Below are positions 1 to 10,387 of a stretch of 64,000 nt of DNA, piece by piece. Source of the stretch: Cladochytrium replicatum (Eukaryota > Chytridiomycota > Chytridiomycetes > Cladochytriales > Cladochytriaceae); assembly GCA_025526935.1 (NCBI GenBank), contig JAHLKD010000009.1:124001-188000 (forward strand), read 5' to 3'. Within the stretch, counting starts at the first letter, position 1; each line of letters opens with the position of its first letter. Both the position numbers and the translations under genes were made by a program. The notes beneath the pieces were generated by a model, which saw only the letters and a list, made by a program, of their open reading frames with translations, searched no databases and had not been told where the DNA came from.

Positions 1-158
1 GCCTTCGCGCTCATGGTCCTCGGGCGTATGAGCCGGGTATGCGGTGCCGGGGGTGGGTTGGTGGGGCTGGGATCCATTGAGGTGACGATCGAAGGCGTCA
101 AAACGACAGCAATGAAGCCGGCGAGGTACATGAAGGCTGTGATCTTGATCTCCCGCAT
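1..158 (-). CDS. Partial gene: N-terminus of a secreted or membrane protein
   Basis: Reading the minus strand from an ATG at 158 gives an open frame of 52 codons that runs off the left edge. Residues 4-19 are a hydrophobic stretch (ITAFMYLAGFIAVVL) preceded by a short charged start (MREIK), which looks like a signal peptide or signal anchor. It is followed by a proline-rich stretch (SPTNPPPAP). The frame has no stop, and the stretch upstream (159-714) is AT-rich, as expected of a promoter. The family cannot be named from so few residues. The start is chosen because the hydrophobic segment directly follows the first Met. Confidence 0.5.
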   Translation of the reverse strand, partial: MREIKITAFMYLAGFIAVVLTPSIVTSMDPSPTNPPPAPHTRLIRPRTMSAK

Positions 159-714
159 TATTTCCTTTTTGAAACCTGGAGCGGATTGAATCCTGTGTTT
201 TTCAATGTGGTAGGTTTGGTGAGAGATTCTCATTAAAGCAAATGCTAGTGTTGCTGAGGGAAGCTGGTGGTCGGACATTGAGGGGTTGAAGGTAATTATA
301 CGGTTTGTGACCACGACGACGGTAATCAAGCTTCGGCCCTGAGAACAAGTCAAGCTTCCCGTCAGGTTACTCTAATGTAAAGGCTATCTAGTTGCACTTG
401 TAGTTGTGGTTACGAAGCTCATTAACATAAAAGAATCATATGCTGAGTTAGAACATACAAAAGAAACACAATAATGCACTGCTCATCATAGTCGGAACTT
501 ATTGAACTTTATTTCCAAAAACGGAGCTAGCCAGTTTGAATTGTCTCGAGTGAACGTTTTCCATACAAAAAAACCCGAATCATTCCGGCAACATGTCAAA
601 ACTCTAACGTCCAGATTCTCTTCCTAAAAAGTATCAACACCATCATCAAATAAAAGTCAACTTGTCCGATAGAGCAACAAGAGAAAATGAAGCCCCCGCC
701 CTCCCCCCCAAAAT
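159..714. other. Intergenic, no gene seen
   Basis: This AT-rich stretch separates the 3' end of the GUCD1-like gene from the start of the gene at 158, both on the minus strand. It should therefore hold the terminator of the first and the promoter of the second. No clear motif stands out. Confidence 0.5.
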
Positions 715-3428
715 TCACCGCACTCGAATAACGATACAATCATGGTCCGTCCCTGACGCACACCGAGCCCTCTCCATTTCATCCGCCGACATCGCACACA
801 GCTCCGCCGTTGTCCCCGGGTCTCTGTATAAAAATATATCTTCTTCGGGGTCATACCCGACCAACAACACATAGTGTCCCACAAACTCCTCGTCCTTGTC
901 CCCGCCCTTTGACGTCGGACGCGTATGATGCCTCCTGTGCATCCCACCTGGCCCCTGCCCGCGTCCAGCGTTCCCGATCCCACGTTTCGAAGGACTAGAT
1001 CCTTGCTGTTTTTGCTGCTGCTGCGGCTCGACATGGGCTCGCTGGAGATGAAACTTGTGCTCCGTCCCGTCCTCTGCACTCGAAACCGACCCAGACCCAC
1101 TCGCACTCCGCTCTCTCTCCTCCCTCCGCAGCGGGCTCCCGCCTCGACTCACGCTCCCGGCCCCTTTCCATCCCACGACGGTCTCCTTCGAATGCGCCGA
1201 GGAGCCCGCGAACCACGACGCGCGCCGCGAGCTCGTGCTGGGTTCCAGCATCGGCATCACGGGATACGAGATGGGCTCAACGGGCGCATCCCAGCCCGCC
1301 ACGGCTTCCACGGTCAGATCAAGATCCTCGGCGAGCGGTGGGGTATGGTACCCTGATGCCTCTGTCATGTCGCTCCCTTCAACTTGCACCCGCACATTCG
1401 CAACCGGGCGCGATTCAAAGAGTCGCGTGATACTCCACCGCAACGCGCTCCACAACGCACGGCCCTGTGCCGGCTCAGCCGGCGCATCGGACCACGACTC
1501 GTCCTCGTCCGACACCGTCGTGGCCGTCCCGGCCTGCGCTTCCGCGTCCCACCCACCTGAAACCCACCCACCCGAAACGTCGTCCAGCGTCCGCGTGGAC
1601 GCAGAGGTGTTGATTAACTGCGACGCAAAACCCGTGTCAAAGATCCTCGCCGCCGCAGTCGATATCATCTCCGTCACAGACGAAAACGAGATCCGTCCTG
1701 TTGGTTCACCCACATTCGACACTCCACCAGCCTCCGAGCTGGACTCCAACGGATCCGACCATACCTGCGAATCTTCCGCCCCCGATTCAACAACACGCCC
1801 CTCATCCCTCGCAGACACAGACTCATACGCATTCCCCGAATTCCATCTCCATCTCCACCCATTTTCGCCCCCACTGTCCTCCCGGACAACCGAAGCCCGC
1901 ATATCGACCCCGAGCCCCTTCGCCTTCCGCCTCCGCCTCCTCATCGACCTGCAGCAAAACAAACTCGAAAACTCCGCATCGTCGCCGCTCGAGCTCCTGC
2001 TGCTACTCGACACGCTCTCCGTGTCCCTTCCAACCCCGCACCGCGCGCACATCCCCACGGTCCCCGAAACCATCATCTGCGGACCCAGCATCACAGCGTC
2101 CACGACCCGCGTCCCGAAATCATACCACCGTTCGAAAACCTCTTTCGCGTGGTCGGGGTTAATCTCGTCCTCGCCGCCAGTTCCAACGGGCTGTATCTCC
2201 GAAACGTACCCGGGACGACTGAAGCCCTCGTACCCTCCCTCACCGTTCGTCTCCTCCTCATCGATCTCCGCCATATCGTCCCGCTCAAGTAGCCGCTCTT
2301 CCACGCTCATCCGCCGTCGGCGCGCGTTGGAGTGTGAGACGAGGCTGGGTATCGGCGAGTTGGGGACGGATCGGGAAGTGTTGTGCGGGTCGGGTTGCAT
2401 GTGGAAGAGCATTTCGCGGAGGGAGCGGTACCGGAAGCGTTGGCCTGGTGGGCCCACCTGCGCGATGGTCGGGAGGGCGGGGATCGGGACGGGGGAGGAG
2501 TAGAGTGGGTTCGGTGGGGGTATGGGTGACGTGGGTTGGTTTGGGTCCTTTTGACGCATTTTGTCGTTGGATCGGGAGGGATGCCGTTGTGTGTTGGACG
2601 GTCCGGGACACGACGATTGTGGCTGGGAGAGCGGCGGTCTTCTGATGTCCCATCCTCCGTCATCCGACCTTCTCCCCGATTCATTTCCCGATCCTTCTGA
2701 GCTTCTCCGCGCTTCATTCTTGTTTCTTTCAGCACCAGGCTGTGTCGACGACGAAGATGATGCATTGTTGTTACTCCATCCAATCCACCTCCCCCAGCCA
2801 TCCAACAGGGCGAATCCACGTCGATTGCGTTTCGCACACACTGCGCACCGTATATAATTTAAATCCACCAGCACGATCGCCACAAATCGTTCGCTCCTGA
2901 GGAACCGCCGAAGATCGTCCAGTTTTAAAATCATCTGCACCACACGCACACCTGCATCCTTTGCAGCAGCGAATAGAGAGTGGATTCGCGGTTGGTCGAC
3001 TTGGAGCGTTCCATCGCCATTGTAGAATGGCGATTTGATGTTATCCCAGTTTACGCCAATGTACGACGTGTAATAAGCTGTCAGAAAATGAGTCAGAGTG
3101 AGCTAGAAGACAAAGTTGGGACTTAATTGTTGACGTACTGAAGTCCTCAACGCCATATCGTTTGAGGAGATATGCAACATCGATGGTCCAGATTGACGTC
3201 ACGCCAATCACATTGCTCAGTTCGACGGGGGAGTATATTCGCGACCCCAGCGCGGTAAGGACCATGGAAGTACATGCGAGCCCGCAGTCCCAAGATGCCA
3301 CCTTCAAGGAGGCGGAAGAGGTCAAACAATCGAACCGGGAGAAAGATATGAGATATGAATCCTACCTGCTGCTGATGCGGGACTAGCTTAACAATCTCGG
3401 GTAATTTCGGCGGTATGTTGATACCCAT
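715..3428 (-). CDS. GUCD1-like protein with a ~630-residue disordered insertion
   Basis: Three exons (3428-3366, 3301-3139, 3077-715; introns of 64 and 61 bp, phases 0 and 1) encode 862 residues. The product matches guanylyl-cyclase-domain-containing protein 1 (Pfam Guanylate_cyc_2), a papain/C39-like fold despite its name. The N-terminal half carries VPHQQQ then WDCGLAC (residues 25-31, candidate nucleophile Cys27), SIWTIDVAYLLKRYGV, and FVAIVLVDLNYIRC near residue 145. The C-terminal half carries GHYVLLVGYD (His810) and FLYRDPG. Between them, about residues 175-800 are low complexity: Ser, Arg, Glu and Pro rich with poly-Ser and basic runs. Human GUCD1 is about 240 residues, so the insertion more than triples the length. 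The insertion frame is open throughout, with no intron-like signals needed. The start is the first ATG of exon 1, which splices in frame to the conserved WDCG. Biochemical activity is unproven for the family. Confidence 0.88.
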
Positions 3429-5150
3429 TCGAAGGGGAGCTTTTTACTTTAAAGAAGGCTGTTCCTGCTGTGCACATGCAGCCGTTTGGAAATGCTGTGC
3501 GCTCGTCTTGAAAACTCCAATGCTGTGGCGACGCAAGTAGGTTAGCCAAAGTCTAGCATTCCAACTGCAAGGGAGACACAGACGAGCACCGCCCCCAACT
3601 AACCTCAGTTTCCAGTGATGGTGAGAGGTCACACCAGGGGAACGGTGAAGTTAAGTGAAGGCCAATAGCAGAAAGATAAAATTTCGAGATTAGTATCGTG
3701 TGCAGCGGGAACAAGCACCAGTCGGGATGTTCCGCCGTTGTGCGTTCAGTTTGGCTCAGTTCAAATCAATTCGGATCGAATTCGATTCAGGGACCACAGC
3801 ACACGTGATGAGAAAATAAATTTAAATTCACATGAATCACTGAAAGTCATAGAAATACTGCGGTTTTCGAATCTATCATCTTATGGGACCAGCAGAAGGG
3901 AGACATGTGTGCCTGGCCAAGGCTCGGATCTCGTTTTCATCTGTATCCCTGCCCTCAACGTCCAAATCAATCATATCGACTCTTTCTGATTTTCCGCTGA
4001 CCTCATTCCTGATACCATTAACCCTTTAATCGCCAGTGTCACTCAGGTAAGCAATCTCCGAAATCACAGTAGCGGCTTGCGAGCGATCTTGATTTCTGCG
4101 CAGAAGACTCAAGGCGTGGCCGATCATTTCCCTGCTCCTCATATCAGCTAGCTCATCGCCAGGTTTCATATGCTTTCTTTCGCACGGGCTGGGTGAGAGT
4201 CGGATGCTCAGTGCTGCAGCGGAATGCGGTCTGTTGACTTCTTCTCACGCAGACTTCGATCTAAGCTGTTTATAAGGGAACTGATCTCCCCCCCATTTCC
4301 TTCATTCACAACAGCAAACTCCAAAATAAATCTGAACCGACTACCCGTTGTTGCTGACTTTGGCTTTCGCCTTCTTTTCATTTCACTTCATTGCAAGACT
4401 GGCTAAGCGATAGGGTGGTGGACGGCTTCAATGATCCAAGATGTTGTTGAACTCGTTCGACCATTGCTATCGTTTGACCCTGCACTTGCCTCTTTACTAT
4501 ATATGCGAAAGAAAGTCGCTGGGTAGGCGGTCGACGACTTCTTCTACATTTGTCTGAACTCGTTCGACCGTAATTCACGATTTTCTCTTTCTATTCTCAT
4601 TCTGATATGACATGAATTGAAATCATCCAGACACAAGGTCGAAGACTTTCTGCAAGTGGAAACTCTTTCGACCGTGATCTATTTGATTTCTACTTTCTTT
4701 AAATCCGTGCTAATCATTGTGCCACGTCCGATTGTCTCTTTGGTTTGCATCCCAAAATGTGTCACACACTAATGAAGGAAGCGGGTCCCAACTCACAGGG
4801 CAACCATTACTGCTCTCGAGACTAAGGACCAGTCGCTCCTAACCAGAATGCATACCATTAATCTAATTCAGACGGGTGAGCGACCCAGTTTGACATGCGT
4901 GTCAAAGTTAACCGCCAGCAAAGTCCAATTGACATGGTGCAACTTTCAGCAGGAGTTACTGCTACTCTAACGGTGATGGGTACGTATTCAAAATCCACAA
5001 CAGCGAGAAACGTGATGCTGACTGGTTTCGGCTGTAGTTCCAATTATTACATCGACGCAACGGGTAGCATGGACCTCCGGTGACGCCATTGAGCACTCTG
5101 GAAACCAGATATGTTTGAAAATTCCGGCTGAAATGTAAATATTTTAAAAA
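3429..5150. other. Intergenic stretch, no supported gene; contains a short dispersed repeat
   Basis: No frame here resembles a known protein, and the open frames are short and overlap on both strands. The only structure seen is a 13-bp motif, AACTCGTTCGACC or AACTCTTTCGACC, three times at 4450, 4557 and 4661, about 105 bp apart. Each copy is preceded by a GGTCGA-like half, so each block is roughly a 45-bp imperfect inverted repeat. The left part is the promoter side of the GUCD1-like gene. Confidence 0.4.
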
Positions 5151-5154
5151 AAAT

Positions 5155-5605
5155 GCTCCGAGGAATCAGACGTCAGTTCCTCTACTCTTCACGGCATCGT
5201 CGCCACCTGTCAAGTACCAAAGCTTCCCACTTGCTGCAACCAATCTCAAGGTGTGTGTCCAGCCCCTTGCAACCGAAGCGGGCTCAGGATGGGCGGAAAT
5301 GCCGTCGATGCCGACGTCGCCGCCAGAGCAGCTCTCAACGTCACCGAACCCGGCAGCACCGGTATCGGAGGCGACACGGGTCTCGTAAACATACTTTCTT
5401 CGCTCCCCAACAAACAACCGTTCCAATTTTACAGCTCTTCTACAATGCGGCCAGTCGATCGATCTGGACAAGGCCACGGTGATCCGGTCGAGGGAGCCCA
5501 AAGTTTAGCACTGATACCGTGTACATTTCGACTTCTGACGCCCATGGCAACGCACGCTCGTTCATCATCTCCAACCACATGTGGTACTCACCGTACCTAT
5601 TCCGC
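5155..5605 (+). pseudogene. Gamma-glutamyltransferase (YwrD-like) relic
   Basis: Two short family blocks survive. GGNAVDADVAARAALNVTEP followed by GSTGIGGD (from 5291) is the conserved N-terminal segment of the gamma-glutamyltransferase family, closest to the YwrD-like branch. TVYISTSDAHGNARSFIISN (from 5519) is the block just after the autocatalytic Thr in the small subunit. In a functional protein of about 550 residues these blocks lie some 300 residues apart; here they are about 100 bp apart. The catalytic Thr region is missing, and frames change upstream near 5250 (the LATEAG block is in another frame). This is a dead, internally deleted copy. Its neighbour is a glutathione-linked MAPEG enzyme, which may be coincidence. 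Confidence 0.75.
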
Positions 5606-5847
5606 CGTCCTCTTTATTCTTTTTCTAAATCTCCTTGCCGTACGCTCCACCAGCCCTCCGTCCCATCGCCCCCGCCCACCCCCACCCACGTCATGCATTT
5701 AATTCATTGATTAATTAATCCCCATTCGTCGTTGACACGTCGACAGGCACACGTGCTACCCTGATCTGATTACTTTTTGGATTCCATCTGCAAAATTATA
5801 AAGCGGGCAAGCAGAACACTCTCAAACTACTTACAAAGCAAACACCA

Positions 5848-6678
5848 ATGTCGCTCGTCATCTCAAAGGACTACGCCTATGTCCTGCTCTCCGCCGTCGC
5901 CATGAGTACGCGTTGTTGAGTTGCGCACGAACATAACACTTACGTAACGACACATCTCTAAGGCTTTCAGATCAGCCTGGTCGGCGCATGGCCAGGGAAG
6001 TTCCGCAAGCAATTTGGACTCGAGTACCCGGACATGGGCAATGGTGCGTTCCTGAGAAGCGTGAGTTTCGATTCACCGGTCTGCTAACAGTTTCCATTTC
6101 ATAAACAGGACGCTATTCAGCAAAGCTGACTGATGATCAGGTAAACTCAACCCACACGTCCACCATGTGAGATGTATCGCTGATGCTGTTTGCAATTCTT
6201 AGTGGAAAATCTTCAACAGCGCACAACGGTAATTCACTTTGTGCTTATTGTGTTGCGAATCTGACGTTCTGATCTTTTCTTCGTCGAAATATTCTCCACA
6301 CTAACAGCGTCGTAAGTCTTTGTTTTTGCCAAATTCTTTATTCGTGACCCGATCGTGACACCAATCTTGTAGCACTACAACTACCTGGAGAACTTTGGCC
6401 CCAACATCGTTTGCCTCCTCATCAGCGGCCTCTTCCAGCCCAAAGTCACCGCCGGTCTCGCGGTGTCATACCTGGTCGGTCGGTTCCTGTACGGAAGCGG
6501 ATACATGTCCCAGGTTGGCCCCAAGGTATGAGCGACGCGTTTTATCGTCATTTTGCCTTAGCACTGATCCGGAAACGTTGCACAGGGTCGGTACCGTGGC
6601 TCCCCGTTGGTCCACATTTCTGCGCTCTCGTGGATCGGAATCAGCGTTTACGGCTGCATCCAAATGCTCATTGTGTAG
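5848..6678 (+). CDS. Microsomal glutathione S-transferase 3-like (MAPEG)
   Basis: Seven exons (5848-5905, 5963-6043, 6109-6140, 6203-6228, 6308-6311, 6373-6525, 6586-6678) give 148 residues, the usual length for MGST3. The product conjugates or reduces lipid hydroperoxides with glutathione in the ER membrane (family knowledge). Matches include KDYAYVLLSAV at the start, FGLEYPDMGNG, the MAPEG signature FNSAQRVHYNYLENF, and the hydrophobic segments VCLLISGLF, AVSYLVGRFLYGSGY and ISALSWIGISVYGCI, for four membrane spans. Exon 5 is only 4 bases (CGTC); without it the frame after FNSAQ is lost. A TATA-like ATTATAAAG lies about 50 bp upstream. A broken tandem copy follows at 6909. Confidence 0.92.
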
Positions 6679-6908
6679 TCAGTCAGAGCTGTTGTGAATG
6701 GTGTATTAATAGATCAATGTGAATTAGTAGTGCCCATGCTACATTGATTAAACCAAATCTCAAAGTTGAATGTAACAAGTTCCAATAATCAGACTTAATA
6801 GCACACCCCCACCAGTAAAAGCAAAAACAGCGGATACTCCAATGCTACTTTCACAATTTTTGCATCCAAAAATCAAAATTGAAGGGTCGAGTAAATCTAA
6901 ATAATAAG

Positions 6909-7285
6909 ATGTCGCTCGTCATGCCAAAGGACTACGCCTACGCTCTTCTCTCGGCTGTCGCTATGCGTACGCCGCACAGCCAACCAATGTTTCTTACCTT
7001 ACACCATCCCACCAGGCTTCCAGATCACCTTGGTAGGAGCATGGCCAGGCAAACTCCGAAGGCAGTTTGGACTCGAGTACCCAGACATGGGTAATGGTAC
7101 GTCGGATAAGCCTGTCACTCACTCGATGAGTTCCTCAATCGGTTTGCCAGACGCTACGCAGCAAAGCTCACTGACAATGAGGTATGCTGTTCTTGTTAGC
7201 ATTACCTGCAACAAAACTAATGTACTTTGTTGCGGGTCGTGCAGTGAAAGATATTCAACAGCGCAGAGGTATGCGTGGAGCTAAT
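6909..7285 (+). pseudogene. Truncated second copy of the MGST3-like gene
   Basis: The sequence repeats the first four exons of the upstream MGST3-like gene, starting MSLVMPKDYAYALLSAVAM and including the equivalent introns. It is dead. The exon-3 acceptor side lacks one base, which shifts the frame. The Trp codon that opens exon 4 has become TGA before the block KIFNSAQ. After the next donor at about 7285 no recognisable MAPEG exons follow. The tandem position and shared intron places show a local duplication. Confidence 0.85.
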
Positions 7286-8755
7286 GGGCGGTTCGGTCAT
7301 ATGCTAAGTACAATTCTTCGTACGGGCGCATGCTCGGGATTAAGATGCCGAAGATCAATGATGATGCTGTTGATAATAGAATCGAAGGGCATTTTTGTAC
7401 TGTCCATGTGTCCATAATAGGCAACTTTCAAGTGATATCCAGGGGTAATGCCTCCCAATAATGTTTTTATGCAATCATAGAAGGAGCACCACGTTGCAGA
7501 ACAATAGAAAAATAATACTTAAACGCCTGCTCCCAGTAGATGTCACCAAGGACCATCCAAGCAACAGCGCTTCCAGCCGAACGCCCGCAGTACTGGTATG
7601 CGCAGTCCCACATTCCGATGCACAGACCCATTTGATTGTACATGGTTCAACCGCAGCTTTTGCACTCGCGGATCCGGAGCATGGTTCCAGCGGTGTTCGA
7701 CGCAGCGATGCTCATGTAGTGCCCCTTGTGGCAGGTGTAAGCATAGAAGGCCATGTTCCGATCACTCTGCAACGAGAACGTTCCTGTGTACCAGCTGCCT
7801 GTTTGGTTCATATGCCCGGAAAAATGATAACTTGTCGTGCTACCTTGCACTCGACTCGCTTTCGAAAACATCAGACCCGGTCTCGAGCTAGAATATATCC
7901 TATCGTGCAAGAGACTCGTTTCTGGGCCAGAAAACTCCGATGAAATCAGTTCGTCGGATAAGCTGTTTAGCATCCCTTTAGTGGTTCGAACCATCGAGCC
8001 TTTTGGTAGTGAACAAAATATCGTCGTACTTGTGTGAATATCAAGATGACATAAACTTCGTTTACTATCCCGGCTCAGTAAAATGTAAGGGGCTTCAAGG
8101 AATGCTGATCAAAATTTGACACCGTACGCAACATGGGGAGAAAAGAAGAATAGGCGCTCACACTTGTTCACTTGCAATGATCCACGTTCGCCGGAGAGAA
8201 ACCGCCCAAACAGCTGTTCAGCAAATGGCCGGCTGCCATTTGATTGTATTGAAAAGGAGTGACGAAATAAACGAGTGGAAATGCCGTAAAAATGAACCGA
8301 CGATTAGTTATCGAATCATAATGAGCTTGAGGCAGCTTAAACTTCAATCCCACATCTTATGATAGCAACCATTCTCATAATTTTGCAGATCGAGGATAAC
8401 ATGCCAAATATATATGTCACCAAGAAACCCGAAAGTTAGCTCGAGCGGATATTACTGTTGAACGCACGTTCGTAGCCTTCCGGATATCTGAGGATTTATT
8501 GACAGGGAATAGCTTGGTGCACAAAAAAAGCACAAAACCCAACCCTCAAGCTAACATGATCCAAAGCAAGAACGATAAATCCAGCGCAATTCCTGAGATC
8601 GACCCAGAAATTCTCTCCACAAACACACGCCAAAAACTCTCTGTAAACACCCCCACCGTCCCACCGTCCCACACTCTGTTTTTGGTTTTTCTTTTTTCTA
8701 AATATTTTGACCCAACCCCATCTGCATTAAGAAATGCATGCAGCCGCAGCCGCAA
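7286..8755. other. No confident gene; one unexplained minus-strand frame
   Basis: A minus-strand frame at 7994-7647 (115 residues with aromatic and Cys-rich segments such as GSWYTGTFSLQ and SIAASNTAG) may be a relic of a membrane transporter, but I cannot match it to a family with confidence. The frame breaks at 7647, and a hydrophobic stretch continues in another frame to about 7480. The rest, 8040-8755, is AT-rich and holds the 3' region of the isochorismatase gene. Confidence 0.3.
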
Positions 8756-9645
8756 TCAAGCCAAACCCGCCTGTCCCGGAATAATCGTACCGTTCTTGAT
8801 GGCAGCAAGATGACCACGAGCAACATAACCATAGGCAGGCATGTACTGGTCCAGCCACGGCAGGATCTCCTCCGCTCCAGGCTTGTTGCGCCAGTCGCGC
8901 ATAAGATCGCACACGATCGCAAACAGCGAGACCAAGTGCACACCAGCGGACTGCATGCGCGCGTTCGCGGTGTCGCGGATCAGAGCCGTCGTGGTTCCGG
9001 ACGCCTCGATGTTGGCCCAGACCGAGTAGCCGGCATCGCGGAGCGAGAGCGCGAGGAAGGCGGTGCAGACATCGGTGACGATACCGGCGACGATGATCTG
9101 CTTGCGGCCAGTTGCTTCCATCACGGCACGGAACTCGGCGTTGTCCCACGCGTCAACTTCACCGTTGCGTTTGACGAGCGGAGCGTTCGGGTACATGTCC
9201 AGGATCTCCTTGGGTAGCTGAAAGAAACGTACTTTGGATCAGTAGCTGCCTCAGTGCAATTTGGGCTTCATGGAGACTTACGGGGCCGTTGGGACCCGTC
9301 TGAGCGGAAGTGGACATGACGACGGGAATGTTGAAGAGTTTTCCGAGAGCCGAGTGGGCGATCATGTTGTCGCGGTAGAGAGTAGCGTCCCAGTCGCGAG
9401 CGAGGTTGTACAATCCGACTTGCAAATCCAAGATCACGAGAACCGCCTTGTCCTTGTCAAGGCGCTCAAAGGGAACCGAGTTGCCTGAGAGCAGAGACAG
9501 CAATGTAGCATCACGTACTCATAGGTTCAGAAATGGTAAACTTACCGTCGGCGCGCTTATCGATTCTAGTGAACTGTCCCAAGACGCTAGCATTTGTGCC
9601 TATCGCCAAGGAGATGAGGATCGAGAAGAGGAGGTAAAGTTTCAT
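8756..9645 (-). CDS. Secreted YcaC-like isochorismatase-family hydrolase, copy A
   Basis: Three exons (9645-9546, 9484-9282, 9217-8756; introns of 61 and 64 bp) give 254 residues. Residues 1-20 (MKLYLLFSILISLAIGTNAS) are a clear signal peptide. The rest is a cysteine-hydrolase domain of the isochorismatase superfamily, nearest to E. coli YcaC in motifs: VILDLQVGL with Asp53, VKRNGEVDAWDN with Lys117, AGIVTDVC with Cys152 (expected catalytic triad Asp-Lys-Cys), then EASGTT and CDLMRDWR. YcaC-type enzymes are usually cytosolic with an unknown substrate, so the signal peptide is notable. The true substrate cannot be inferred; isochorismate itself is only the superfamily name. Copy B lies 1.6 kb to the right in the same direction, and copy C lies beyond it on the other strand. 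Confidence 0.9.
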
Positions 9646-10387
9646 AGCTAAGAAGATCAGATTGTAAACGAATAGAAAATTGAGGTTGGAGGATGGATCA
9701 CACCTGGGATGCGAGCGGGCTTTTTATACCACCCTTTATTCGCTCGAACTCATTGTGTACCGTCCCGGTTCTTTCTGCCAGCCGGTGTACTGCAAATAGC
9801 CGAGCCATTTTCTCCGTTCATTTTTCATCAGTCGATCCGTGATAGTTGTGCCGACCCGGACCGGAGGAACAAATGTGGCGGCCAGAACCGTGGTTTACCA
9901 AACGTGGTCGTGGAATACATGCATTATTGGCCCCGAGCAGCTCTCTGGGCAGAATCATGCTTGAGTGTGTGGATCTCTCACTTTTCCTCAAAAACCAAAT
10001 GAAAGACAACGCAGGCACCTTCTTTCTCACTAAATATGAATAAATGATAAGCTCGAATACTGAAGTTTTCTTCGTCGTTTGCTTCGAATGCTCAGGCATC
10101 CGCGCGAAACAATTGAAGGTTGTTTTGGCTCGAATAAGTGCGGTTAAATAGGATTTATTGATAGGGAAAAGCTTAATGCGGAATGCAAAAGAAACAACCC
10201 TCATGCCAAGATGATCCAAAGCAAGAACAATAAATCCAGAAAATGAAAGTGCTCACCAAAAAACACACCCAAAAACCACCCTCTAAATCACCATCCCACT
10301 CTTTTTTTTTGCATTTTTTTTAAAGTATTTTGTTCATGACCCAGCAACCCCAATATCATTTTGATTAGAAGTTCTCCATAGCCGACA
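9646..10387. other. Intergenic between isochorismatase copies A and B
   Basis: This is the promoter side of copy A and the 3' side of copy B. The stretch 10160-10250 resembles 8500-8600 downstream of copy A (for example GATCCAAAGCAAGAAC), so the duplication included the 3' flank. No independent gene is supported. Confidence 0.5.

Noticed and set aside
1055-2503. A 482-residue plus-strand open frame over the GUCD1-like gene
   Set aside because: It is a Ser/Pro/Arg-rich mirror of the low-complexity insertion, with no family motif. The minus strand carries the conserved GUCD1 halves on both sides.
8727-9217. Long open frames antisense to the isochorismatase exons (also at 10428-10849)
   Set aside because: The sense strand encodes a complete catalytic domain with good splice sites; the antisense frames are products of its codon bias and match nothing.
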